Of a DNA stretch of 52,644 nucleotides, positions 13,747 to 22,664 are shown in pieces (position 1 is the first letter of the stretch; every line of letters starts with the position of its first letter). Under the pieces are notes generated by a model. That model had not been told where the DNA came from and made no database searches. It saw nothing but the letters and a program-made list of their open reading frames with translations. Source of the stretch: a bacterium (GTDB lineage Bacteria; Vulcanimicrobiota; Vulcanimicrobiia; Vulcanimicrobiales; SCRA01); assembly GCA_004297985.1 (NCBI GenBank), contig SCRA01000060.1, forward strand, positions 1 to 52,644, read 5' to 3'. A program made the translations under genes and the position numbers.

Positions 13747-14907
13747 ATGCTGGAATTTTCGCGCGATGGCATCTTCATTGGGCGTGCCTACGTGCCGGCG
13801 GCGGTCCCCGGGCCGTCCGTCGTGGTTATCGATAACGGTGACGTGTTCGACATCAGCGCAACCGCCGCCACGACCTCGGCGCTCTTCGATCTCCCGGATC
13901 CGGTGCAGACCGTCCGCGCTGCGCCGCGCGATCGGCGGCTCGGCACGGTCGAGGAGCTGCTGGAAAACTCCGATGTCCGCCGGCGCGATCTGAAGCGCCC
14001 GTGGCTCTTGGCCCCCGTCGACCTGCAGGCCGTCAAGGCAGCGGGTGTGACCTTCGCCGCGAGCCTGCTCGAGCGCGTTGTAGAGGAGCAAGCCAAGGGG
14101 AGCGCCGCCGCGGCGGAGAGCGTGCGCCGCGCGCTGGTGGCGGAGATCGGAACCGACCTCTCCATGGTGAAGCCGGGGTCTTCCGAGGCGCAGGCGCTGC
14201 GCCGTGCGCTTGTGGAGCGGGGCCTTTGGTCGCAGTACCTCGAGGTGGGCATCGGGCCGGACCCGGAGGTCTTCACGAAGGCCCAGCCGCTCTCCGCGGT
14301 TGGCTACGGTGCCGACGTCGCCATCCACCCGCAGTCGACGTGGAACAATCCCGAACCGGAGATCGTGGTCGCCATCTCGAGCGCGGGGCGGGTGGTGGGC
14401 GCCACGCTCGGCAACGACGTCAACCTGCGTGACTTCGAAGGACGGAGCGCGCTGCTGCTGGGCAGAGCGAAGGACAACAATGCTTCGACGGCGATCGGCC
14501 CGTTCGTGCGGCTCTTCGATGCGAGCTTCACGCTCGACGACGTCCGCCGCGCCGAGGTGGCGCTGCGCGTAGAGGGTGAAGACGGCTTCGTGCTCGAGGG
14601 AACCAGCTCGATGGGGCAGAGCAGCCGCGATGTGCTGGAGCTGGTGGAAGCCACGCTCAACGACAACCATCAGTACCCGGACGGATGCGTGCTGTTCCTG
14701 GGTACCATGTTCGCCCCCGTTCAAGATCGCGATGAGCCCGGAGCGGGCTTCACCCACAAGATCGGCGACGTGGTGACGATCTCGTCGCCAAAGCTGGGCG
14801 CGCTCGTCAATCGCGTGAACTACGCCAACGCGGCGCCGCCGTGGGAGTTCGGCGTCCGCGCGCTGATCGCCAACCTCCATGCGCGCGGCCTCTGCACCGG
14901 TGCCTGA
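13747..14907 (+). CDS. FAH-family 2-keto-3-deoxy sugar-acid dehydratase
   Basis: 386 residues with ribosome site AAGGTG just before ATG. It belongs to the long fumarylacetoacetate-hydrolase branch that includes 2-keto-3-deoxy-xylonate and L-arabonate dehydratases (XylX/AraD1 type), which make alpha-ketoglutarate semialdehyde. Visible family segments are GIGPDPEVFTKAQPLSAVG (about 168-186), WNNPEPEIVVAISSAGRVVG (metal-site glutamates), TLGNDVNLRDFEGRSALLLG and KDNNASTAIGPFVRLFD. It is cytoplasmic and magnesium-dependent by family. The exact sugar acid is uncertain. Confidence 0.85.
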   Translation: MLEFSRDGIFIGRAYVPAAVPGPSVVVIDNGDVFDISATAATTSALFDLPDPVQTVRAAPRDRRLGTVEELLENSDVRRRDLKRPWLLAPVDLQAVKAAGVTFAASLLERVVEEQAKGSAAAAESVRRALVAEIGTDLSMVKPGSSEAQALRRALVERGLWSQYLEVGIGPDPEVFTKAQPLSAVGYGADVAIHPQSTWNNPEPEIVVAISSAGRVVGATLGNDVNLRDFEGRSALLLGRAKDNNASTAIGPFVRLFDASFTLDDVRRAEVALRVEGEDGFVLEGTSSMGQSSRDVLELVEATLNDNHQYPDGCVLFLGTMFAPVQDRDEPGAGFTHKIGDVVTISSPKLGALVNRVNYANAAPPWEFGVRALIANLHARGLCTGA

Positions 14908-14930
14908 AGAGTCGTAGAGAGTCTTCAGGC
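14902..14930 (+). terminator. Hairpin overlapping the end of the dehydratase gene
   Basis: GCCTGAAGA (14902-14910) pairs perfectly with TCTTCAGGC (14922-14930), and the stop codon lies inside the stem. It is followed by GCGTTTGG, so the U-tract is poor. It probably acts as a 3'-end or attenuating structure. Confidence 0.45.
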
Positions 14931-15169
14931 GCGTTTGGCCAGTGAATCAGGTGCCCGAACTCGTCGATTTCGTGCGAGATAACGTTGCGTCGCGACGGAG
15001 TACAAACAGTCGTCCAATGCATTGATCGGCGTTGCAGCGATCCCGCCTGGGCGCTCTCGCCGGCGACGGCGAGCTCGGCATCCGCATCGGGAGGCGCCGG
15101 TGGCCCCGTGCCCGTCGGTCGGGTTCGCTCCCAGGTCCGGAACAATTTCACCTCATAGAAATGAAACGC
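14931..15169. other. Intergenic stretch without a gene
   Basis: Together with the flanking hairpin and promoter this makes a 332-base gap between the dehydratase and the DHDPS-family operon. No convincing reading frame, repeat or RNA structure was seen in it. Confidence 0.5.
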
Positions 15170-15220
15170 TAGACAAAACTGGCCCGTTGCGGTATGAAAA
15201 GGGTAGCGCAAACGTTTTCA
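15170..15220 (+). promoter_or_regulatory. Operon promoter with LacI-type operator
   Basis: TAGACA (15170-15175) and TATGAA (15193-15198) have a 17-base spacer. Just after the expected start site lies GCAAACGTTTTC (15207-15218), whose core AAACGTTT with central CG is the usual form of LacI/GalR-family operators. A LacI-family gene is encoded in the same operon (24197), so autoregulation by it is likely. Confidence 0.6.
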
Positions 15221-15239
15221 ATGTATTTAAGGAGTGAGA

Positions 15240-16181
15240 TTGAGTAACGGACTGCAGCTTCGGGGTGCGATTCCCGCCAATATCATGCCGTTCCAGCCAG
15301 ACTTCTCGATCGACGAGGCGGAGTATCGCAGGCACCTGGACTGGTTAGCCTCTGTCCCCGGCGTCGGTGGCATCACGTGCAACGGCCACGCAGCGGAAGT
15401 CTCGGTGCTGACCCGAGAAGAGCGCCGACGGGCTGCGGCCATCGCCGTCGAGACCGTCAATCATCGAGTTCCGGTCGTCGCGGGTATCTATGCCGAGAGC
15501 TATCAGCAGGCAATCGAGCTTGCCCGCGACGTCAAGGCCGAGGGCGTTGACGGGCTGCTGATCTTCCCACTGAATGCGTTGCTGCTGGGCGGAAACCCCG
15601 AGATGGCCTATCGGCATTACGCCGAGATCGCTGAGGCGGTAGATCTGCCGATGGTCCTCTTCATGTACCCCGAGTGGACCCGCATGCAGTACGGTGAGGA
15701 GCTGCTCCGCCGGCTCGTCACCGAGATCCCGCTGATCGTGGCTGTAAAGGAATGGAGCCTCGACATCGGCGTGTATGAGCGCAACCTGCGCGTATTGCGC
15801 GCGCTCGATCGTCCGGTTGCGATGCTCACGAGTCATAGCACGAATCTTCTGCCTAGCCTCGCGTTGGGTGCAGACGGCATCTTGTCCGGGCACGGGAGCG
15901 TGATCTGCGACCTGCAAGCCGAGCTTCTCCTCGCGGTTCAGGGCGGGCGCCGAGAAGCGGCCGCTGGCGTGTACGAACGGATTCAGGCATTGACTCGTGT
16001 CGTGTACCGGCATCCGATGGGCGATATGTACACGCGGATGAAGGAACAGCTCGTCATGCTCGGTCGTCTGCGGCAAGCGGTCAGTCGCCCGCCGCTTCTG
16101 CCGATCTCGGCCGCGGAGCGTCAGGGCCTTCGGGATGCCCTGGTCAAGGCTGGACTGCTCGCCCCTGTCGAGGCTCGGTAA
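15240..16181 (+). CDS. DHDPS-family lyase/dehydratase
   Basis: About 313 residues. TTG 15240 is chosen over GTG 15234 because AAGGAG (15229-15234) sits five bases before the TTG and overlaps the GTG. It is a TIM barrel of the dihydrodipicolinate-synthase family, with Schiff-base Lys170 in IVAVKEWSLD, Tyr143 in MYPEW, and a substrate loop ITCNGHAAEVSVLTREER in place of the usual GTTGE motif. Such relatives act on keto-deoxy sugar acids, not lysine precursors. It is the first gene of the LacI-linked operon; the substrate is probably a 2-keto-3-deoxy acid. Confidence 0.85.
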   Translation: MSNGLQLRGAIPANIMPFQPDFSIDEAEYRRHLDWLASVPGVGGITCNGHAAEVSVLTREERRRAAAIAVETVNHRVPVVAGIYAESYQQAIELARDVKAEGVDGLLIFPLNALLLGGNPEMAYRHYAEIAEAVDLPMVLFMYPEWTRMQYGEELLRRLVTEIPLIVAVKEWSLDIGVYERNLRVLRALDRPVAMLTSHSTNLLPSLALGADGILSGHGSVICDLQAELLLAVQGGRREAAAGVYERIQALTRVVYRHPMGDMYTRMKEQLVMLGRLRQAVSRPPLLPISAAERQGLRDALVKAGLLAPVEAR

Positions 16182-16187
16182 GGGCCA

Positions 16188-16994
16188 ATGCTAGAGGGGC
16201 GAGATGCGGAGCTTCACTCTAACGGTCCCTTACCGGTCAGCGAAACAGCGATTGGGGTTGCCGGTAAGCGTGTCATCGTGACCGGAGCGGCCGGCGGTAT
16301 CGGCCGAGCAATTACCCTCGGGATGATTGACGCCGGTGCCAAAGTCGTCGCGGCCGATCTGCCGGGCGTCCGCTTGGACGCGGTCGTGAGCGAGGGCGAC
16401 GCGCGCGAGGGGTGGGTGCGTGGGCTCGAGTTCGACCTCAGCGATCTCGGTTCGCTGAGCGGCATGTTGGAGAGCGCCGTCCAGCAGCTCGGCGGCTTGG
16501 ACGTGCTATGCAACGTCGCCGGAGTACAACTGCGCAAGCCGGCTCGTCAGGTCACGGCCGCGGAGTGGCAACTCGTCATGGATGTCAATCTGCGCGGCTC
16601 ATTTTTCGCGTGCACCCAGGCGTCGCGCTATCTCACTCACGGCGGATCGATCATCAACTTCTCTTCCGCCGCCAGCCAGGTCGCCATAGAAAACATCAGC
16701 GTGTACAGCGCCACAAAGAGCGGTGTCACGCAGATGACGCGTGCGTTGGCTATCGAGTGGGCCAAAGAAGGTATCCGGGTGAACGCAATTGGCCCAGGTT
16801 ACATCCGAACCGGGATGACTGCGGACGTCCTTGCGGATCCGTCTCGTTGCGACTGGATCCTACATCGGATACCCGCCGGCCGCGTTGGAGAACCCGGCGA
16901 TCTGGTCGGCGCTACCATCTTCCTTGCGTCTGACGCTGCGCGCTATATAACAGGTCAAACCCTCATGGTGGATGGGGGTTGGGTTGCATGGTGA
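16188..16994 (+). CDS. Short-chain dehydrogenase/reductase
   Basis: 268 residues, six bases after the lyase gene. Motifs: TGAAGGIG (32-39), NVAG (109-112), Ser159/160, Tyr173 and Lys177 (YSATKSG), and the C-terminal GQTLMVDGGWVAW. An extra 25 residues precede the Rossmann fold. No better internal start is visible. The family includes 2-keto-3-deoxy-L-rhamnonate and L-fucose/L-arabinose dehydrogenases, consistent with the sugar-acid neighbours. The substrate is unproven. Confidence 0.88.
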   Translation: MLEGRDAELHSNGPLPVSETAIGVAGKRVIVTGAAGGIGRAITLGMIDAGAKVVAADLPGVRLDAVVSEGDAREGWVRGLEFDLSDLGSLSGMLESAVQQLGGLDVLCNVAGVQLRKPARQVTAAEWQLVMDVNLRGSFFACTQASRYLTHGGSIINFSSAASQVAIENISVYSATKSGVTQMTRALAIEWAKEGIRVNAIGPGYIRTGMTADVLADPSRCDWILHRIPAGRVGEPGDLVGATIFLASDAARYITGQTLMVDGGWVAW

Positions 16995-17084
16995 GCTAGC
17001 TCGATTTCGCGCATGTAGGCGATGTGGTCTCCCGTTCCCCAAGTTGGATTCGACTGTACATTGGCTTTTGAGGAGGATTCATCG

Positions 17085-18299
17085 GTGCGGACACAAGCAA
17101 TCGACCAGGCGGCCGCTACGGTGCGGCGGCGTCTATCAGTCATCGCGATCGGTGTTGCTACCGTCTTGCTTCTTGGCGCTGGGTGGGGGAGTCGAGGCCG
17201 AGATACCCAGCCGATCAGGATCGGCCTGGCTGGAGGCCTGACAGGCTCGCAGTCTTTCTTGGGCCAGGCACAGCAGGAAGGCGTCATGCTGGCTGTGGAC
17301 CAGATCAACGCGAAAGGCGGGATCGCCGGTCGGAGAATCGATGTCGTCTCTGAGGACGACCAGTTCGATCCCTCTCGAGCGGCAGCAATAGCGCAGAGAC
17401 TTATCAGTCAGGATCATGTCGATGCGATCATCGCGGGGACCAATACCGGTACGGCTCTCGTTTACGCCAAGGCCTGTGAAGCCGCCAAAGTACCGTTGAT
17501 CGTGTCTTTTGCCAGCGATAATCGGATCACGCAGGGCAAGCAATGGACCTTCGCCGTCGATACAGGCGTAAAGGAGGATATGCAAGCCGTGGTGGCCTTT
17601 GCGAAGCAGCACTTCCAGCGCGTTGCGGTCACGTATGATGATGACGCGTACGGCCAGGCTGCTCGTGATTTCACGTTAGCCGAGCTCAAATCGCTCAACA
17701 TGACTCCGCTAGCGGTCGTTGCGATGCCCGACGGAAGTCTCGACTACGGACCGCAAATCGCTCGATTGCAATCCACCGGCGCTCAAATCGTTGTGGCCGG
17801 TGATGGCGGCAGCAATGTTGCGCAAATGGCGAAAAATATGGTTCAAGTAGGTTACGAACCGCTCGTCATGGGTCCCGCCAGCCTTGCTTTCGTGTCGATG
17901 ATCGACATCGGCGGCGCTGCGGTAGAGCACAAGGTCTGGTTCACCGATTCGATCGACAGTTCGAACCCGGCGTTCGTCACCTTTGCGAAGGCGTTCGGCG
18001 CGAAGTATCATCAGAATCCGCAAACCGGTTTCGAGCCCCTCGCCTACGATTCGATGGGAATCCTTGCTAAGGCCATAAAGCAGGCCGGCGGTGTCGACAA
18101 GAGCGCTGTGCAGCAGGCCCTGACCAACATTCACTACGCTGGTGCGTCCGGCAAGGCCGGCACGGAGATCTCTTTTCCAGCGGCCACCCACCGTCGACCG
18201 GGAGCGGGTATCAACTGGCGCTGGGTGACCAACGGCAAGTTCGAGAACGTGCCGGCCAACTTACTGGCGAACCCGACTGCGTTGGCAGGGAAGCCCTAA
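17085..18299 (+). CDS. LIV-type ABC transporter substrate-binding protein
   Basis: About 404 residues. GTG 17085 is fixed by a strong AGGAGG at 17071-17076. The N-terminal export signal has a basic region (ATVRRRLS) and a hydrophobic core at about 18-33, with no lipobox cysteine. The periplasmic-binding fold of the LivJ/LivK group is clear: IRIGLAGGLTGSQSFLGQAQ, AVDQINAKGGIAGRRIDVV, then the type I two-lobe pattern. It feeds the permeases LivH and LivM encoded directly after it. The ligand is not necessarily an amino acid; enzyme neighbours suggest a carboxylate or uronate. Confidence 0.9.
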   Translation: MRTQAIDQAAATVRRRLSVIAIGVATVLLLGAGWGSRGRDTQPIRIGLAGGLTGSQSFLGQAQQEGVMLAVDQINAKGGIAGRRIDVVSEDDQFDPSRAAAIAQRLISQDHVDAIIAGTNTGTALVYAKACEAAKVPLIVSFASDNRITQGKQWTFAVDTGVKEDMQAVVAFAKQHFQRVAVTYDDDAYGQAARDFTLAELKSLNMTPLAVVAMPDGSLDYGPQIARLQSTGAQIVVAGDGGSNVAQMAKNMVQVGYEPLVMGPASLAFVSMIDIGGAAVEHKVWFTDSIDSSNPAFVTFAKAFGAKYHQNPQTGFEPLAYDSMGILAKAIKQAGGVDKSAVQQALTNIHYAGASGKAGTEISFPAATHRRPGAGINWRWVTNGKFENVPANLLANPTALAGKP

Positions 18300-18300
18300 C

Positions 18301-19191
18301 GTGGTCAGTTTCGTTGAGGTCGTCATCGCCGCCGCGAGCTTCGGCGCCGCTTTCGCCTTACTCGCCCTGTCCATCAATGTCATCTATTCGACCTCAACCG
18401 TCCTGAATTTCGCGCAAGGCGAGTTCATGATGCTGGGAGGTATGTTGGGGTGGGCTCTCTATTCGGCGATGGGGCTCCCCTACTGGCTGGCCGTCGTGTT
18501 GATTGCCGGCGGCATGGGACTTGTGGGACTGGCCGAATACGTTTTGGTCGTTCGGCCTCTCCTGCTCAGGCGGGCGGCGGACATCGCGATCATGATCGCG
18601 ACGTTTGGCGCAGCATACGTCATCCGCACCGCAACCGCGCTTGGCATGGGCCGCGTCGAACGCCCGGCCAAACCGCCACTGGGCCAGACGCCGTTTGTGA
18701 TCGGCGGAGTTCCCATCCTGCCCCAGAGCTTTGTCGTCATCGGCATTACCTGTGCGGTTCTGATACTGGCTTGGTGGCTCTACAGCCGGACGACGCTAGG
18801 ACTTGCCTTGCGCGCTGCAGCGTTCGATCCCGACGGAGCCCAGCTCGTAGGCATCAACGTCGACCGGCTGAACGCCCTGACATTCGCCGGCGGCGGACTT
18901 CTCGCGGGGATCGCCGGCCTGCTGATCAGCCCGCTATCGTATGCCAGCCCATGGTTTGGCATCACCTTTGCGATCTCGGGTTTCGCTGCCGCCATTATTG
19001 GCGGACTAGGCAGTTGGCCAGGGGCGGTGGTCGGCGGGATCATTCTGGGACTTGCCAACGCGCTCATGTTACGGTACGTCAGTGGGCAATGGGGAACGTT
19101 CGCAACGTTTATCCTCATACTTCTGGTACTCTACATACGGCCGACGGGGATCTTTGGTGAGCGCAATGCCGCAAAGTTTGGAACGGTCTAA
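18301..19191 (+). CDS. livH: LivH-type ABC permease
   Basis: 296 residues, GTG start one base after the previous stop, preceded by AGGGAAG. About eight membrane segments. Family marks: INVIYSTSTVLNFAQGEFMM near the N-terminus, LRAAAFDPDGAQLVGIN as the cytoplasmic EAA-like loop contacting the ATPase, and AAIIGGLGSWPGAVVGGII near the C-terminus. Forms the channel with LivM. Confidence 0.92.
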   Translation: MVSFVEVVIAAASFGAAFALLALSINVIYSTSTVLNFAQGEFMMLGGMLGWALYSAMGLPYWLAVVLIAGGMGLVGLAEYVLVVRPLLLRRAADIAIMIATFGAAYVIRTATALGMGRVERPAKPPLGQTPFVIGGVPILPQSFVVIGITCAVLILAWWLYSRTTLGLALRAAAFDPDGAQLVGINVDRLNALTFAGGGLLAGIAGLLISPLSYASPWFGITFAISGFAAAIIGGLGSWPGAVVGGIILGLANALMLRYVSGQWGTFATFILILLVLYIRPTGIFGERNAAKFGTV

Positions 19192-19207
19192 AGTCAAGGC
19201 ATATACC

Positions 19208-20236
19208 GTGATACATAATGACAGGTGCCAAACTGACGTGAACGTACAGCCGCAAGCAACAGCGGCAGCCAAATCGCCTAGGAATGGCAGTCGGCTCAGG
19301 ACGAATGCCCTCGCGCTGGCGGGTGCCTTCGCAGTCATCGCGCTGCCGCTGCTTAGCGGGAACGGCTATATCATCCAGGTGGCGAGCCTCGCCGCGATCG
19401 GCGCGATCATGGCCGTCAGCCTCGGCATCCTGTACGGCCACTCCGGTCAACTAAGCTTCGCACACGCTGCCTTTTACGGCGTCGGCGCGTATACGGCCGT
19501 TGTCCTCCATACGCAGCATGGCGTGAACTTCATCGTAAGCCTGTTTGCGGGAGCGGCGCTCTCGGGGTTGGTAGCGTTCGTGGTTGGACTGCCGACGCTG
19601 CGACTGCGCGGCAACTATCTCGCGATCGCGACGATGGCGCTGCAATTAGGCATCTCTGAAGTATTCGTCAACGCGAAGATCACCGGCGGCAGCGTGGGTA
19701 TCTTGGGCATCGTGCGGCCAACCATCGCGGGATTCTCTTTCGAATCACCGTTCGCGTACTACGTCCTGCTCGCTCTTGCGGCTGTTCTCGTGTTCATGTT
19801 GGCGCATTATATCGTGCACTCACGAGCCGGCAGGGGCCTTGCAGCTATTCGGGAGGACGAAACCGCAGCCGGCGTGATCGGCGTAGATGTCATCTGGTAC
19901 AAGGTGAGCATCTTTACGATCACCGCGATGATCGCAGGCCTCGCCGGCGGGCTCTTTGCTTACCAGTTGGAGTACGTTAGCCCGGAGAGTTTCAATCTCG
20001 ATTGGTCGATCGCGGTATTGAGCATGGTGATCATCGGAGGAAAGAGGAGCGCGATCGGCGCGGTTGTCGGCGCAGTGATCGTGACCATCGTAACCCAGCT
20101 CTTGTTCAGCGTGGGTGACTTGCAGTTCCTCGTCTACGGAGTGTGGATTATCGTCATCATGCTCTTTCTGCCGGAGGGCCTGGTCAGCATTTGGGGCATG
20201 GTTCGTCGCGGTGCGACAAGCGAGGTGGGACTCTGA
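19208..20236 (+). CDS. livM: LivM-type ABC permease
   Basis: About 342 residues. GTG 19208 is preferred because AAGG lies eight bases upstream; GTG 19238 is an alternative. The frame is open further upstream but there it overlaps livH. After a polar N-terminus come about nine membrane segments. Family signatures are SLGILYGHSGQLSFAHAAFY, RLRGNYLAIATMALQLG, GLAAIREDETAAGVIGVDV (ATPase-contact loop) and IIGGKRSAIGAVVGAVIV. Stop overlaps the next start (TGATG). Confidence 0.9.
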   Translation: MIHNDRCQTDVNVQPQATAAAKSPRNGSRLRTNALALAGAFAVIALPLLSGNGYIIQVASLAAIGAIMAVSLGILYGHSGQLSFAHAAFYGVGAYTAVVLHTQHGVNFIVSLFAGAALSGLVAFVVGLPTLRLRGNYLAIATMALQLGISEVFVNAKITGGSVGILGIVRPTIAGFSFESPFAYYVLLALAAVLVFMLAHYIVHSRAGRGLAAIREDETAAGVIGVDVIWYKVSIFTITAMIAGLAGGLFAYQLEYVSPESFNLDWSIAVLSMVIIGGKRSAIGAVVGAVIVTIVTQLLFSVGDLQFLVYGVWIIVIMLFLPEGLVSIWGMVRRGATSEVGL

Positions 20237-21087
20237 TGGCGCTGTCCATGCCCGCGTCTGGAGACCCGAAGAGCGATGATAAGCCGCTGCTCTCTGTGGC
20301 GGGGCTCACGAAGCTGTTCGGCGGGGTTGCCGCAGTCGATCGGGTCAGCTTTGACCTTCCCGCAGGCAAGCTGATAGGTCTGATCGGGCCGAACGGTTCC
20401 GGCAAATCGACGACGATCAATCTCATCTCCGGCCTCCATCGTCCCACCAGCGGCGCCGTCCATTACCGAGGCCGAAACATCGGTAATCTTCCGCCCCACC
20501 GAATCGCACGCCTCGGCATCGTTCGAACCTTCCAGCTCTTACGTCTATTCGGCGATCTCAGCGCATTCGAAAACGTCCTCATCGGCGCGCACCTGCGCGG
20601 CAGGCACGGCTTTGCCGCGGCCTGCGGCGGGCCGCTGGTGACGGGAGCGGAGGAACGGCGGCTTCATGAACTTGCTGGAAACGCATTGGAATTCGTGGGA
20701 CTTGGCGGACGCGCGCAGATCAAAGCAAAGCTCCTGACGTCGGGAGAAGGGCGCCTGCTGGAACTCGCGCGGGCCCTCGTGGCCGAGCCGGAGCTTATCC
20801 TGCTCGATGAGCCGGCGGCCGGCCTCAACACGGCCGAGACGACGATCTTGGCGGAGAAGCTCCTGAGTCTCGTTGATGGCGGCAAGACCCTCTTGCTGGT
20901 CGACCATCACATGAGCCTGGTCATGAACGTAGCGTCCTCCATCATCGTCCTCGTCGGCGGCCGAGTTCTGACGATCGGTGCCCCTGGGGAAGTACAGGTG
21001 GATGCACGTGTGATCGAATCGTACCTAGGCAGCGGTGAGGTCTATCGGCGCCGCAGAGTGAAGCACGAGGGAGCGCGCGAGCTGTGA
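20236..21087 (+). CDS. livG: LivG-type ABC ATPase
   Basis: 283 residues. Walker A is GPNGSGKST, Walker B is LILLDEPAAGL, and the switch histidine is in LLVDHHMSL. The signature region reads LLTSGEGRLLELARAL, where most ABC proteins have LSGGQ; LivG proteins vary here, but TSGEG is unusual. The branched-chain-type insert is RTFQLLRLFGDLSAFENVLIG. Energises LivHM together with LivF and overlaps it by four bases. Confidence 0.92.
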   Translation: MALSMPASGDPKSDDKPLLSVAGLTKLFGGVAAVDRVSFDLPAGKLIGLIGPNGSGKSTTINLISGLHRPTSGAVHYRGRNIGNLPPHRIARLGIVRTFQLLRLFGDLSAFENVLIGAHLRGRHGFAAACGGPLVTGAEERRLHELAGNALEFVGLGGRAQIKAKLLTSGEGRLLELARALVAEPELILLDEPAAGLNTAETTILAEKLLSLVDGGKTLLLVDHHMSLVMNVASSIIVLVGGRVLTIGAPGEVQVDARVIESYLGSGEVYRRRRVKHEGAREL

Positions 21088-21833
21088 ACACCGCTCCGTT
21101 TTTGTCAGTCAGCGGCCTGAGCGTTTCCTATGGGCAGATACGTGCTCTTAGGGATATATCGTTGAACGTATTTAGCGGGGAGATCGTCGCGGTACTTGGG
21201 GCGAACGGGGCGGGCAAGTCGACGCTGATGAAAGCGATCACCGGCCTCGTGACGCCGACCAAGGGCGAGATCGAGCTCGACGGCCGATCCATCCGTCGGG
21301 TGCCCACGTACCAAAGACCTGGTATCGGCGTCGCGCTGGTTCCGGAGGGCCGCAAGCTCTTTGCGCCGCTAACGGTCGAGCAGAATCTTCGACTCGGCGC
21401 GTTTTCCCTAGGCCGATCCGCCAGCAGGAGACTTGTCGGCGAAAGACTGGCCGAAGTACTGGAGACGTTTCCGGTCTTGGCGGATCGGCTGCACGCCCTC
21501 GCTGGAGAGCTCAGCGGCGGTCAGCAGCAGATGCTCGCGATCGGGCGGGCCCTGATGAGTAAGCCGCAGCTCCTGCTGCTGGACGAACCGTCGTTGGGCC
21601 TTGCTCCGCGGATCGTAGAAGATCTTTTCGTCACACTGTTGGCTCTCAACGAACGCCGGAGCTTGTCGGTGCTGATCTCCGAGCAGAACATCCGCGAGGC
21701 GCTGGCAGTTGCGGACCGTGCATACGTCGTCCAGCTAGGGAAGGTTGTCATCGAGGAGGATGCTGATGTGCTATTCGATCGGAGCGACATCGAAGATGTC
21801 TATATGGGACGGCGCAAGGACCTTGCCGACTGA
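21084..21833 (+). CDS. livF: LivF-type ABC ATPase
   Basis: 249 residues, GTG start inside the livG stop. Walker A is GANGAGKST, signature LSGGQQQMLAIGRAL, Walker B LLLLDEPSLGLAPRI, and the LivF-typical LVPEGRKLFAPLTVEQNL. It completes the five-gene LIV transporter 17085-21833. Confidence 0.93.
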   Translation: MNTAPFLSVSGLSVSYGQIRALRDISLNVFSGEIVAVLGANGAGKSTLMKAITGLVTPTKGEIELDGRSIRRVPTYQRPGIGVALVPEGRKLFAPLTVEQNLRLGAFSLGRSASRRLVGERLAEVLETFPVLADRLHALAGELSGGQQQMLAIGRALMSKPQLLLLDEPSLGLAPRIVEDLFVTLLALNERRSLSVLISEQNIREALAVADRAYVVQLGKVVIEEDADVLFDRSDIEDVYMGRRKDLAD

Positions 21834-21872
21834 AAGCCGGTATATGCCGACATACGAGGTACCTTCGAAGTG

Positions 21873-22664
21873 ATGAACGAGCCGGAGAGCCCCGATGCAA
21901 GCGTGGAGGTGCACGGGGTCTTCACCGTGAGGCGAGAAAAGTCGGTCACCGTCATCGAGCTGCACCGGCCGGAGGCCAGTAATGCCTTGCGCCGTCAGGA
22001 CAAAGTGGACTTTACGGAGCTGTTGGCCCGCGAGGCGAGGGGCGCGGCGCGTGCCATCGTGATCACCGGCTCCGGCAGTAGGGCGTTTTGCGCCGGTACC
22101 GATATCAAAGAAATGGCCGGGTTCTCTCCGCAAGATAGTCTTACCATGCTGGCCACCGAGGAACGGATGTACGAGGCGGTGATGGCGGCACCCGTGCCGG
22201 TCATCGCTGCTGTGCAAGGAGTAGCGCTTGGCGCGGGCTGCGTGCTGGTGAGCTGCTGTGACCTTGTAGTCGCGGGGGAAAGCGCGAAGTTCGGTCAGCC
22301 TGAAGTACGGAACGGTGCTCCGGCGCCGCTTCACGTGGCCCTGTTACCCCGGATCATCGGTCTGAACCGGGCACGTAGGATGCTGTATACGTGCCAGTCC
22401 ATCGATGCCGCAACGGCCCAAGAGTTTGGACTGGTCAGCGAGGTCGTGCCGGACGGCCAGGTTCTCTCGCGCGCCAAGGACTTGGCTTTGAACGTCGCCA
22501 GGTTTCCACCCGGCGCGCTCGCGTTGCAGAAGCAGATCATCGATTCCTGGATACGCGACTCATTCGACACCACCGTACGCCGTAGCGCATATATCGGAGG
22601 CTCTGCGTTTTCTTCCGACGAGCCGCGGCAAGCGATCACTGCATTCTTGGAGCGACCACGATGA
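21873..22664 (+). CDS. Enoyl-CoA hydratase/isomerase-family (crotonase) protein
   Basis: 263 residues from ATG 21873 (GTG 21870 possible). Crotonase fold with the CoA oxyanion motif SRAFCAGTDIKEM and ALGAGCVLVSCCDL. The first catalytic glutamate of true hydratases (GGGCE) is replaced by Val124, while Glu144 (KFGQPEV) remains. One-glutamate crotonases are often isomerases, dehalogenases or lyases, so plain hydratase activity is doubtful. It overlaps the CoA-transferase gene by four bases, so its substrate is probably the CoA ester made by that enzyme. Confidence 0.85.
   Translation: MNEPESPDASVEVHGVFTVRREKSVTVIELHRPEASNALRRQDKVDFTELLAREARGAARAIVITGSGSRAFCAGTDIKEMAGFSPQDSLTMLATEERMYEAVMAAPVPVIAAVQGVALGAGCVLVSCCDLVVAGESAKFGQPEVRNGAPAPLHVALLPRIIGLNRARRMLYTCQSIDAATAQEFGLVSEVVPDGQVLSRAKDLALNVARFPPGALALQKQIIDSWIRDSFDTTVRRSAYIGGSAFSSDEPRQAITAFLERPR

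Noticed and set aside
12919-14880. A 653-codon minus-strand frame covering both the SDR and the dehydratase genes
   Set aside because: Only its last 253 codons match an SDR. The upstream part is antisense to the dehydratase, which has family motifs on the plus strand. The true start is ATG 13680.
16995-17084. Possible small RNA or coding relic between the SDR and the binding-protein gene
   Set aside because: A minus-strand frame reads GTGDHIAYMREIE, but no family match or hairpin supports it. The 90-base gap is sufficiently explained as a leader with the AGGAGG ribosome site.
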